From Micromonospora purpureochromogenes (lineage in GTDB: Bacteria > Actinomycetota > Actinomycetes > Mycobacteriales > Micromonosporaceae): a stretch of 64,000 nt of DNA. How positions within the stretch are numbered: position 1 is the stretch's first letter; the number at the start of each line of letters is the position of its first letter. Below are positions 40,411 to 47,657 of the stretch, one piece after another. The notes under the pieces were generated by a model. That model saw only the letters and a list, made by a program, of their open reading frames with translations. It was not told the DNA's origin and made no database searches. Where the stretch lies: positions 2,294,001 through 2,358,000 of the forward strand of contig NZ_LT607410.1 of the NCBI RefSeq assembly GCF_900091515.1, written 5' to 3'. Position numbers and translations under genes: made by a program.

Positions 40411-42057
40411 TCAGGGGTGGGGGAGCCAGATGCGCCAGCCGGCGACCGTGAGCGGGTGTCGGGCCGGGGGTGGGGTGCGGTCCAGCCGCCGGGCGAGGGG
40501 GGAGCCGACCGGGGCGACGTAGGCCGGGGCCGGTGACTCGCGGACCGCGCGGGGGTAGGCGGGCAGCCGGTCGAGGCCGGGGTGCAGCGTCTCGTCGAGC
40601 ACCGCGCAGACGATCTCCTCGCCGGTGGCGAAGGTGAGCCGGTTGCAGGTCCAGTACTCCCCGTACACGTGCCGGACGCCCCGCTCGCGCAGCGTTTCCA
40701 CCAGCGCGCGGTGCCGCTGCGCCTCCGCCCGGTTCGTGGGCACGGTGGCCAGCGCGTCGGCGGTGGCGATCGTGGCGGTGCCGAGCAGAGCGACCAGCGC
40801 GCCGACGGCCGCCAGCCGCGGGAGGTCGACCGGACCGCGTCGCCGCGCCACGGTCCACAGCGGCCAGAGCAGCGCCGGGAGCGAAATGGCCAGGCAGGAC
40901 AGGTAGCGGGAACTCTCCACCGGGGTCCGCCCGGCGGCGCTGCTGACCGTGTACGCCGCCAGCGTGCCCAGCGCCCCGGCCAGCAGCGCGAGCCGTACCG
41001 CCGCGCCGGCCCGCACCGTCCGAGCGCCGTCAGCCCGCACCGTCCGAGCGCCGTCAGCCCGCACCGCCCGAGCGCCGTCGGCCCGCACCGCCCGAGCGCC
41101 GTCGGCGCGCCACGCCCGCCAGGCCGACACCGCGGCCAGCACCAGCAGCACCGGCAGGGCGAGCGCCCACCAGAGCTGCCAGGTCGCGCAGTGCCCCGGG
41201 GAGCAGAGGCCCATGCCGAGCGCCGGCCCGAGCACCAGCCCGCCGTGCAGCCGGTCCGCCCAGCTCGCCACCGCGTCCCCGCCGCCGGCCGTGACGACTG
41301 CGGCGAGCGGGTTGTGGCCGTGCGTCAGGCCGTACCCGAGCAGTGGCGCCGCCCCCAGCAGCGCGGCCCCGGCCAGCAGGACGCCGCGGCGCCCGCGCAG
41401 GTCCCGCCCGGTGATCGTGACGAGCACCGCCCCGAGCGCCAGCACGTACGGCAGCAGCAGCGGATCGACCCAGACGGTCAACCCGGCGAGGAAGCCGAAC
41501 CCGGCGAGGCGCCACCGGCGTCCCGCCGGCCGGCCGGTGACCAGGTCCAGGGTCAGCAGGGCCAGGCCCGCCCCGATCGGGTTCAGCTCGGGATAACCGC
41601 CCCCGGCGATGAGCTGGTTCTTGACGATCCGGTCCGCGCCCAGCGCCAGCAGCCCGACCACCAGCAGCGCGAACCAGCGGTCCCCGCCGAGGCGGCGGGT
41701 CAGCCGCCAGCTCAGCAGCAGGAAAAGCGCGTACAGGGCGAGCAGCGGCAGCCGCAGCGCGAGCACCGAGGGCCCGGCCAGCGCGACCAGCGGCGCGGCC
41801 AGGTACGCCTCCAGCGCACCCATGTACGCCTGCCCGTAGAAGAAGACCGGGAAGTCCTCGCCCCGGGCGATGTGCAGCGCGGCGAGCCCCATGGTCGCCT
41901 CGTCGCTGTTGGTGCGCGGGGTGTCCCCGAGCAGCAACGCGAGGCGGTATCCCACCCCGGCCAGGCCGACCAGCAGGGCGAGCACCACCGGCGCGGGCCA
42001 CCGGGGCGCGCGGGGGCGGGTGGCGTCGCGCGCCGCCTGGCGTACCCCGGTGGTCAT
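40411..42057 (-). CDS. Multi-pass membrane protein, putative glycosyltransferase
   Basis: A 548-residue protein with about 11 hydrophobic helices in the first 430 residues, and GDTPRTNSDEATMGLAALHI early on, an acidic loop like the catalytic loop of GT-C/ArnT-like enzymes. A soluble C-terminal part contains HVYGEYWTCNRLTFATG. Between helices, four 8-residue repeats of the type RADGARAV lie in what should be a cytoplasmic loop. The start is ambiguous: ATG at 42069 or 42057, and the latter is used. It converges on the LuxR regulator; lipA lies upstream. Substrate unknown. Confidence 0.72.
   Translation of the reverse strand: MTTGVRQAARDATRPRAPRWPAPVVLALLVGLAGVGYRLALLLGDTPRTNSDEATMGLAALHIARGEDFPVFFYGQAYMGALEAYLAAPLVALAGPSVLALRLPLLALYALFLLLSWRLTRRLGGDRWFALLVVGLLALGADRIVKNQLIAGGGYPELNPIGAGLALLTLDLVTGRPAGRRWRLAGFGFLAGLTVWVDPLLLPYVLALGAVLVTITGRDLRGRRGVLLAGAALLGAAPLLGYGLTHGHNPLAAVVTAGGGDAVASWADRLHGGLVLGPALGMGLCSPGHCATWQLWWALALPVLLVLAAVSAWRAWRADGARAVRADGARAVRADGARTVRADGARTVRAGAAVRLALLAGALGTLAAYTVSSAAGRTPVESSRYLSCLAISLPALLWPLWTVARRRGPVDLPRLAAVGALVALLGTATIATADALATVPTNRAEAQRHRALVETLRERGVRHVYGEYWTCNRLTFATGEEIVCAVLDETLHPGLDRLPAYPRAVRESPAPAYVAPVGSPLARRLDRTPPPARHPLTVAGWRIWLPHP
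41010..41105 (-). repeat. Four tandem 24-bp repeats inside the membrane glycosyltransferase gene
   Basis: Four consecutive 24-nt units, in two identical pairs that differ at two positions, encode RADGARAV/RADGARTV on the minus strand. Being a multiple of three, copy-number change would keep the frame. Confidence 0.9.
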
Positions 42058-42117
42058 GCCTGCGATCATGGCATCCGGGCCGGGGCCGGCGGCCGGTGAC
42101 GTGGCCGTCGGCCGGCC

Positions 42118-43107
42118 TCAGCCGGCGGCGGTGACGCCCTCGCGGGCCTCCAGCGCCTGCTTGTAGAGCCGCCCGGCCCGGTACGACGAGCGCACCAGCG
42201 GCCCGCTCATCACGCCGGCGAAGCCGATCTCCTCGGCCTCCTCGCGCAGCTCGACGAACTCCTCCGGCTTGACCCAGCGGGTGACCGGGTGGTGCCGGGG
42301 GGAGGGGCGCAGGTACTGGGTGATGGTGATCAGCTCGCAGCCCGCCTCATGCAGGTCGCGCAGCGCCTGGGAGACCTCGGCCCGCTCCTCGCCCATGCCC
42401 AGGATCAGGTTGCTCTTGGTGACCAGGCCGTCGGCGCGGGCCTGGCGGATCACGTCCAGCGAGCGCTCGTAGCGGAACGCCGGCCGGATCCGCTTGAAGA
42501 TCCGCGGCACCGTCTCGACGTTGTGCGCCAGCACCTCGGGACGGGAGCTGAACACCTCGGCGAGCTGCTCGGGGACCGCGTTGAAATCGGGGATCAGCAG
42601 CTCGACGCCGCAGCCGGACTGCAGGGCGTGGATCTGGCGGACCGTCTCGGCGTAGAGCCAGGCCCCGCCGTCGGGCAGGTCGTCGCGGGCGACGCCGGTG
42701 ATGGTGGCGTAGCGCAGCCCCATCGCGGCGACCGACTCGGCGACCCGACGTGGCTCGTCGGCGTCGAACTCGGCCGGCTTGCCGGTGTCGATCTGGCAGA
42801 AGTCGCAGCGCCGGGTGCACTGGTCACCGCCGATGAGGAAGGTGGCCTCGCGGTCCTCCCAGCACTCGTAGATGTTGGGGCAGCCGGCCTCCTGGCAGAC
42901 GGTGTGCAGCCCCTCGCGCGAGACCAGGCCGCGCAGCTGGGTGTACTCCGGGCCCATCTTGGCCTTGACCTTGATCCACGGCGGCTTGCGCTCGATCGGC
43001 GTCTCGGCGTTGCGGGCCTCGATCCGCAGCAGCCGCCGCCCCTCAGGTGCGGCAGTCGCGGTACGGCCGGCCTGCTCGGTCGTCGGCGTGGAGTGCTCGA
43101 TCGTCAC
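42118..43107 (-). CDS. lipA: Lipoyl synthase
   Basis: A 329-residue radical-SAM enzyme that inserts two sulfurs into protein-bound octanoyl groups to form lipoate. The auxiliary cluster ligands are C71, C76 and C82 ([15 protein letters not shown]); the radical-SAM cluster is C97-x3-C101-x2-C104 (CTRRCDFC). [15 protein letters not shown] and [11 protein letters not shown], with the third auxiliary ligand region, are present. The GTG at 43107 is chosen. The partner lipB is 8 kb away at 51221, and sucB at the end of the window is a likely substrate. It is divergent from the T-box-controlled aspS2. Confidence 0.97.
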   Translation of the reverse strand: MTIEHSTPTTEQAGRTATAAPEGRRLLRIEARNAETPIERKPPWIKVKAKMGPEYTQLRGLVSREGLHTVCQEAGCPNIYECWEDREATFLIGGDQCTRRCDFCQIDTGKPAEFDADEPRRVAESVAAMGLRYATITGVARDDLPDGGAWLYAETVRQIHALQSGCGVELLIPDFNAVPEQLAEVFSSRPEVLAHNVETVPRIFKRIRPAFRYERSLDVIRQARADGLVTKSNLILGMGEERAEVSQALRDLHEAGCELITITQYLRPSPRHHPVTRWVKPEEFVELREEAEEIGFAGVMSGPLVRSSYRAGRLYKQALEAREGVTAAG

Positions 43108-43240
43108 GAAACCGAGACTACGCCCGGCGGTGGCGGTCGATGAACCGCGGGCGACCGGCGTCACGCCGCAGATGTTGTGACACCGGACACCGGGGGCCGA
43201 AAAACCCCGTCACACGCCTCCCGGGAGTGGTGCTAGCGTC

Positions 43241-43512
43241 TGCCGCAGAGCTGTGACGGAGCCGAGTAGGGCCCCGACCCGCCAGTGCAGAGAGCCGCCG
43301 GATGCTGGAAGGCGGTCTGGCGCCGGGGCGCGAAGACCCTCCTGAGCTGCGGGAAGAACGGCGTTCGCGCCCAGTAGAGCCCGCCCGGCCGGCCCCGGTG
43401 AAAAGGCGACGAACGAGGCCCCCGCCTGCGGGGGCGAAGGTGTGGTGGCACCGCGAGGTTCCCGCTCGCCCACACCTCCCTGGGATCGCGTTGCGATCGA
43501 TCGAGGAGGTAC
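43241..43512 (+). promoter_or_regulatory. Translational T-box riboswitch sensing uncharged tRNA-Asp
   Basis: The 276-nt leader has T-box landmarks in order: AGTA of the specifier loop (43265-43268), AGAGAG (43289-43294) and GCTG (43304-43307) of distal Stem I, then GAA-GAC with GAC (43335-43337) as the specifier codon for Asp. AGGTGTGG (43438-43445) and CCACACCT (43470-43477) form antisequestrator helix A1, GCGAG/CTCGC helix A2, and between them the 7-nt bulge TGGCACC (43446-43452) carries UGGN with N=C, pairing with the G-CCA end of tRNA-Asp. ACCTCC (43474-43479) can alternatively pair with the GGAGGT ribosome site (43505-43510), hiding it. TAGCGT near 43234 is a likely -10. Confidence 0.88.
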
Positions 43513-43516
43513 CACC

Positions 43517-44803
43517 GTGCAACGCATCCTCTCCACCCAGCTTCCCGCCCACGTCGGGCGGACCGTCCGGATCGCCGGCTGGACCCACCGCCGCCGGCTG
43601 CTCAAGTCGGTGGCCTTCCTGATCGTGCGGGACGCCGCCGGCCTGAGCCAGGTCGTGGTCACCGACCCGGCCGTCCGCGCCGCGCTGGAGAAGCTCACCG
43701 AGGAGACGGTCGTCGAGGTCACCGCCACCGTGGTCGCGAACCCGACGGCGCCCGCCGGGGTCGAGCTGACCGACCCGACGGTACGACCACTCGGCCCGGC
43801 CGCCGTGCCGCCGCCGTTCGACCTGTACCGGCCGACGCTGACCGCGACCCTGCCCACCCAGCTCGACCACGCGCCCACCGCGCTGCGGCACCCGACCCGC
43901 TCGGCGGCGCTGCGGATCTCGGCGGCGGCGGTGGCCGGGTTCCGGGCCACCCTCGACGCCCGTGACTTCGTGGAGATCCACACCCCCAAGGTGGTCGGCT
44001 CGTCCACCGAGAGCGGGGCGAACGTCTTCGCGCTGGACTGGTTCGGCCGGCCCGCGTACCTGGCGCAGTCGCCGCAGTTCTACAAGCAGCTGATGGTGGG
44101 CGTCTTCGAGCGGGTCTGCGAGGTCGGTCCGGTGTTCCGGGCCGAGCCGCACGACACCGTCCGGCACCTGGCCCAGTACACCTCGCTCGACGTGGAGCTG
44201 GGCTTCGTCGCCGACCACCGGGACGTGATGGCCGTGCTGCGCGCCACCCTCGCCGGGATGCTGGCCGGCGTGGCGGACCGGGCCGGCGCGGCGGTGGCGA
44301 CCCTCGGCATCGGGCTGCCCGAGGTGCCGGCCGAGATCCCGGCGGTGCACTTCACCGAGGCGTTGCGGATCGCCGGCGCGCCGGCCGACGAGCCGGACCT
44401 CGCCCCCGCCCACGAGCGGGCGCTGGGGGAGTGGGCGCGGGCCGAGCACGGCTCGGACTTCCTCTTCGTCACCGGGTACCCGATGGCGAAGCGGCCCTTC
44501 TACACCCACCCGGACCCGCAGCGGCCGGCGTACTCCAACGGCTTCGACCTGCTCTTCCGGGGGATGGAGCTGGTGACCGGCGGGCAGCGGCTGCACCGCT
44601 ACGACGACTACCTGGCCGCGCTGGCCGCACGCGGCGAGCCGGTCGAGCCGTACGCCGGCTACGTCGACGCGTTCCGGCACGGAATGCCCCCGCACGGCGG
44701 CTTCGCCATCGGCCTGGAACGCTTCGTCGCCCGGCTGACCGGCGCCGCCAACGTCCGCGAGGTCACCGCCTTCCCCCGCGACCTGCACCGCCTCACCCCC
44801 TGA
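43517..44803 (+). CDS. aspS2: Archaeal-type aspartyl-tRNA synthetase (aspartate--tRNA(Asn) ligase type)
   Basis: A 428-residue class II synthetase. An N-terminal OB-fold anticodon domain (RTVRIAGWTHRRRLLKSVAF) is followed by a catalytic core with EIHTPKVVGSSTESGANVFAL, AQSPQFYKQLMV and VFRAEPHDTVRHLAQYTSLD, and motif 3 at GGFAIGLERFVARLTG. It lacks the bacterial GAD insertion, so at about 430 residues it resembles archaeal and non-discriminating AspRS rather than the roughly 590-residue bacterial enzyme. Start GTG at 43517 after GAGGAGG, whose accessibility is set by the T-box. Such second copies may supply Asp-tRNA(Asn) for amidation or give inhibitor resistance; neither is shown here. Confidence 0.88.
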   Translation: MQRILSTQLPAHVGRTVRIAGWTHRRRLLKSVAFLIVRDAAGLSQVVVTDPAVRAALEKLTEETVVEVTATVVANPTAPAGVELTDPTVRPLGPAAVPPPFDLYRPTLTATLPTQLDHAPTALRHPTRSAALRISAAAVAGFRATLDARDFVEIHTPKVVGSSTESGANVFALDWFGRPAYLAQSPQFYKQLMVGVFERVCEVGPVFRAEPHDTVRHLAQYTSLDVELGFVADHRDVMAVLRATLAGMLAGVADRAGAAVATLGIGLPEVPAEIPAVHFTEALRIAGAPADEPDLAPAHERALGEWARAEHGSDFLFVTGYPMAKRPFYTHPDPQRPAYSNGFDLLFRGMELVTGGQRLHRYDDYLAALAARGEPVEPYAGYVDAFRHGMPPHGGFAIGLERFVARLTGAANVREVTAFPRDLHRLTP

Positions 44804-44809
44804 CGGGTC

Positions 44810-44840
44810 CCCGCCCCGGTCCGTACCGGGCCGGGGCGGG
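44810..44840 (+). terminator. Hairpin terminator after aspS2
   Basis: CCCGCCCCGGTCCG and CGGGCCGGGGCGGG pair fully (one G-T wobble) around a TAC loop, starting 7 bp past the stop codon. Confidence 0.7.
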
Positions 44841-44963
44841 TCAGGTGTGGGGGCGGAGTCTGGCGCGCAGGGTGCGGCGGGCCATCGGTCCGAGATCCTC
44901 GACGACCTCGATGAGGACGGCGAGGCCTTTCAGGGCGTCGAACGCGTGGGCGTCGCTTCCACC

Positions 44964-44997
44964 GACAAGTGGCCTTGTCTTGACAAGAAAAATTGTC
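44964..44997 (+). promoter_or_regulatory. Cluster of overlapping GACAAG/CTTGTC palindromes
   Basis: Four half-sites alternate orientation over 34 bp: GACAAG (44964), CTTGTC (44974), GACAAG (44982) and TTGTC (44993). Neighbouring pairs form palindromes with 4, 2 and 6 bp spacers. TTGACA at 44980-44985 could be a -35 hexamer overlapped by them. It lies directly upstream of the regulator gene at 45015 and is its likely autoregulatory operator. Confidence 0.6.
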
Positions 44998-45014
44998 GGT
45001 GGGAGGCTGGGGAC

Positions 45015-45620
45015 ATGTTCGACATCGCAGTGATCGAGGACCCGGCGGCCGCCGAGGCGTCGCTGGACCCGGTGCGCGCCCGGCTGCTTGCCGCGCTCGC
45101 CGAGCCGGCCTCGGCGACGATGCTCGCGGCCCGGGTCGGGCTGGCCCGCCAGAAGGTCAACTACCACCTCCGGGCGTTGGAGCAGCACGGCCTGATCGAG
45201 CTGGTCGAGGAGCGCCGCAAGGGCAACGTGACCGAGCGGGTCATGCGCGCCACCGCGGCGTCGTACGTCATCTCGCCGGCCGCCCTCGCCGCCGTGCGCC
45301 CGGATCCGGCCCAGGCGCCCGACCGGCTCTCCGCGCGGTGGCTGCTGGCGCTCGCCGCCCGGCTCGTCCAGGACGTCGGCGCGCTGATCACCGGCGCGGA
45401 CCGGGCCGGGAAGCGCGTCGCCACCTTCGCCGTGGACGCCGACGTCCGGTTCGCCTCGGCGAGCGACCGGGCCGCGTTCGCAGAGGAGTTGGCGGCCGCC
45501 GTCGCCGACCTGGTCGGCCGGTACCACGACGAACAGGCTCCCGGGGGCCGACGGCACCGGGTGGTCCTCGCCCTGCACCCCAGCGTCGACCTCCCGACCG
45601 GCGCAGCCGAGGAGTCCTGA
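45015..45620 (+). CDS. Winged-helix (ArsR-like) regulator paired with an SRPBCC protein
   Basis: A 201-residue regulator. Residues 10-85 are an HTH_20/ArsR-type winged helix (LAEPASATMLAARVGLARQKVNYHLRALEQHGLIE). The C-terminal half, which includes RVATFAVDADVRFASASDR, is not recognisable. It is followed 73 bp later by an SRPBCC gene; ArsR-SRPBCC pairs are common, with the regulator controlling the hydrophobic-ligand protein. The ATG at 45015 follows GGGAGGCTGGGG. An alternating set of GACAAG/CTTGTC half-sites lies just upstream. Confidence 0.85.
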   Translation: MFDIAVIEDPAAAEASLDPVRARLLAALAEPASATMLAARVGLARQKVNYHLRALEQHGLIELVEERRKGNVTERVMRATAASYVISPAALAAVRPDPAQAPDRLSARWLLALAARLVQDVGALITGADRAGKRVATFAVDADVRFASASDRAAFAEELAAAVADLVGRYHDEQAPGGRRHRVVLALHPSVDLPTGAAEES

Positions 45621-45693
45621 CGATCACCCCGGTCCGCGCCCACTGATCCCCGCTCGACGACCACTTCGCACACTTCACAGAGAGAGGCACCCC

Positions 45694-46452
45694 ATGGGAC
45701 ACCCGTTCGAACTCGGCAAGGACATCGCGCTGCCCGGCACGCCGGAGCAGGTGTGGGCGGCGATCGCGACCGGCCCGGGCATCGACTCGTGGTTCATGGG
45801 CCGCAGCGAGGTCGAGCCCCGCGAGGGCGGCCGGACCCGGTTCACCATGGCCGGTGAGGTCGCCGAGTCGACCGTGACGGCCTGGGAGCCCGGTAAGCGG
45901 TTCGCGTACCGGAGCGACCCGGGGCCGGACGGCACCTTCATGGCCATCGAGTACCTGATCGAGGGCCGCGAGCAGGGCGGCACTGTGCTGCGGCTGGTGC
46001 ACAGCGGCGTCCTCGGGGACAACTGGGAGACCGAGTACGAGGCCATGCGGACCGGTTGGGACATGTACCTGGAGACGCTCGCGGCGTACCTGGCGCACTT
46101 CGCCGGCCGGGCCGGCACCCCGGTGGCGGCGTTCCGGCCCGGGGCGGGCGAACCGGACCAGGTCTGGGCGGCCGTGGCCGGCGCGTTCGGGCTCACCGGC
46201 CCGGTCACCGGGGGCGAGCCGGTCCGGCTCGAGCTGCCCGGGCTGCCGCCGGTCGACGGGGTGGTCGACCTCGTCGGCCTGCCGACGTACTTCGGCGTAC
46301 GGACCTCGGACGCGCTCTACCGGTTCCTGCACTCCGGCCCGGACCGGGGCAACGTCCTGGTGCTCGGGCACCACCTCTTCGCCGCCGATTCGGACCCGGC
46401 TCGCGCCGAGCAGGCCTGGCAGGACTGGCTGACCCGGCTGCCGATCGGCTGA
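45694..46452 (+). CDS. SRPBCC/AHA1-domain protein
   Basis: A 252-residue protein. Residues 1-140 are an SRPBCC/AHSA1-like cup (LPGTPEQVWAAIATGPGIDSWFMG, FTMAGEVAESTVTAWEPGKRFAYR) that typically binds a hydrophobic ligand. The second half repeats a similar pattern (DQVWAAVAGAFGLTGPV, LFAADSDPARAEQAW), so it may be two SRPBCC-like modules. ATG at 45694 with an AGAGAGG-like ribosome site. It follows the winged-helix regulator in the same direction. Ligand unknown. Confidence 0.85.
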   Translation: MGHPFELGKDIALPGTPEQVWAAIATGPGIDSWFMGRSEVEPREGGRTRFTMAGEVAESTVTAWEPGKRFAYRSDPGPDGTFMAIEYLIEGREQGGTVLRLVHSGVLGDNWETEYEAMRTGWDMYLETLAAYLAHFAGRAGTPVAAFRPGAGEPDQVWAAVAGAFGLTGPVTGGEPVRLELPGLPPVDGVVDLVGLPTYFGVRTSDALYRFLHSGPDRGNVLVLGHHLFAADSDPARAEQAWQDWLTRLPIG

Positions 46453-46483
46453 CCGGGGTCGGGCCGGGGTCGCCTCGTCCGCG

Positions 46484-47064
46484 TCAGCTGCCCGGGATCG
46501 GCTGCCCCGCTCGCGGGCGCCACCCGGGCGGCGGGTCCTCACCGGTCAGCCCGTCCACCGCCTCGCGGAGCAGGTCGGCGTGGCCGGTGTGCCGGCCGTA
46601 CTCCTCGATCAGGTCGCAGACGAGCCGGCGCAGGCTGGCCCGGGTGCCGTCGGGGGCGCAGGCGTGGACGAGTTGGTCGAGCCCGCCGTCGGCGAGGGCC
46701 GTCGCCAGCCTCGCGCGGGACCGGGCCACGGCGCCGTCCCAGAGCGCGTAGAGCTCGTCCGGGCTGTCGGCGGCGGCGGAGGTGAACGGCCACGCCTCGC
46801 TGTCCCAGGCGGCAAGGTCCCACGGCGGGCCCAGCGGCGCGCCGCTCAGCCGGACGGTGAACATGTCGTCCTCACGACGGCGAGGTGCTTGAGCAGGCCG
46901 CCGAGGGTCAGCGCGGAGGCGCCGACCCGGGCCCGCAGCCCGGCCGCGTCGAGGCCGTCGGCCTTCCAGCGGAAGGTCGTCCGCAGGCGGTCCAGCGCGC
47001 CGACCAGGTGCGCGACCTCGGTGCCCGCGAGCGGCGGCTCCCAGGGGGTGTCGTTGTCGGTCAT
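46484..47064 (-). pseudogene. DinB/DUF664-family protein split by a one-base deletion
   Basis: The ATG at 47064 begins MTDNDTPWEPPLAGTEVAHL and runs to GGLLKHLAVV, the DUF664 N-terminus, then drops into a frame ending after RTTCSPSG. The rest (MFTVRLSGAPLGPPWDLAAW through CDLIEEYGRHTGHADLLREA, with His residues of the DinB metal site) is in another frame from 46864. Restoring one G near 46875 would give LAVVEDDMFTVRL and a normal DinB four-helix protein of about 190 residues. It is either a recent loss or a sequence error. DUF664 proteins are proposed metal-dependent thiol or damage-response enzymes. Confidence 0.8.
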
Positions 47065-47148
47065 CGCGCCACCGTAGGGCCGGGGTACGACCGTCCGACG
47101 GCTCCCGCCTAGCTAGGCCACCCGTGGGCGCGCAGCAGGAGAACCACG

Positions 47149-47547
47149 ATGACGATCAGCCGCCCCGCCCAGCTCGTCCCCGTTTGCGGGGTGCCGGGGT
47201 GTCCGGAGCGCGGGACACCCCGACACGCCGCAAACGGGGGCCCCGCGGTCACCCTGCGCGCCGCCGCCCGCCGTTTGACCCAGCACCCGGCCGGGGTCGG
47301 CTACCACATCCCCGACGCGATTTTCGCCGCCGCGCAACACCTCACCGGCAGCCCTCGCCCGTACGACCTGGTCGAGGCGAACACCAAGATCATGGGCGGA
47401 TACCTCCACGAGCAGGCCGGCCCAGCGTGCGAGATGACCGGCGGCGAGCTGATCCGCCGGTACGGCCTGTTCGCCCCGACCGACGTGATCATGAAGGCGC
47501 TCTACGCCGCCGCCGCGCAGTACGGTGGCTGCGACTTCGGCCCCTGA
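47149..47547 (+). CDS. Unknown protein interrupted in frame by a palindromic element
   Basis: A 132-residue protein with a clear start (AGGAGAACCACG before the ATG at 47149). Residues 1-11 (MTISRPAQLVP) and 33 onward (AVTLRAAARRLTQHPAGVG) read like one gene, but residues 12-32 are encoded by the palindrome at 47178-47239, a copy of the element at 33840. Removing 63 bp (47182-47244, bounded by CCCC on both sides) restores MTISRPAQLVPAVTLRAA. The rest (YHIPDAIFAAAQHLTG, YDLVEANTKIMGGYLHEQAG) is not a family I recognise. It may be stable enough to function with the extra 21 residues. Confidence 0.65.
   Translation: MTISRPAQLVPVCGVPGCPERGTPRHAANGGPAVTLRAAARRLTQHPAGVGYHIPDAIFAAAQHLTGSPRPYDLVEANTKIMGGYLHEQAGPACEMTGGELIRRYGLFAPTDVIMKALYAAAAQYGGCDFGP
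47178..47239. repeat. Palindromic element family B, copy 2, inside a coding sequence
   Basis: Arms of 27 nt (47178-47204 and 47213-47239), beginning CCCCGTTTGCGGGGTGCCGG, pair with two mismatches around an 8-nt loop. Apart from a few bases the arms equal those of copy 1 at 33840-33899. The inserted peptide reads VCGVPGCPERGTPRHAANGG. Confidence 0.88.
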
Positions 47548-47577
47548 CGACTTCGCCAACATCACCCGCTGAATCGA

Positions 47578-47609
47578 CAGCGCGGGCCGACTCAGGTCGG
47601 CCGGCGCTG
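47578..47609. terminator. Hairpin between convergent genes
   Basis: CAGCGCGGGCCGAC and GTCGGCCGGCGCTG pair with one mismatch around TCAG, 30 bp after the preceding stop codon. Confidence 0.65.
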
Positions 47610-47657
47610 CGAGGACTCACCGAGAGCGGCGGCGTAGGTGCCGGAGCCGTCCCCCTG

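Noticed and set aside
44841..44963. Minus-strand frame reading AHAFDALKGLAVLIEVVEDL
   Set aside because: It looks like a C-terminal coding fragment but has no start codon, extends into the promoter of the 45015 regulator, and matches no family I know. Kept out of the gene list.
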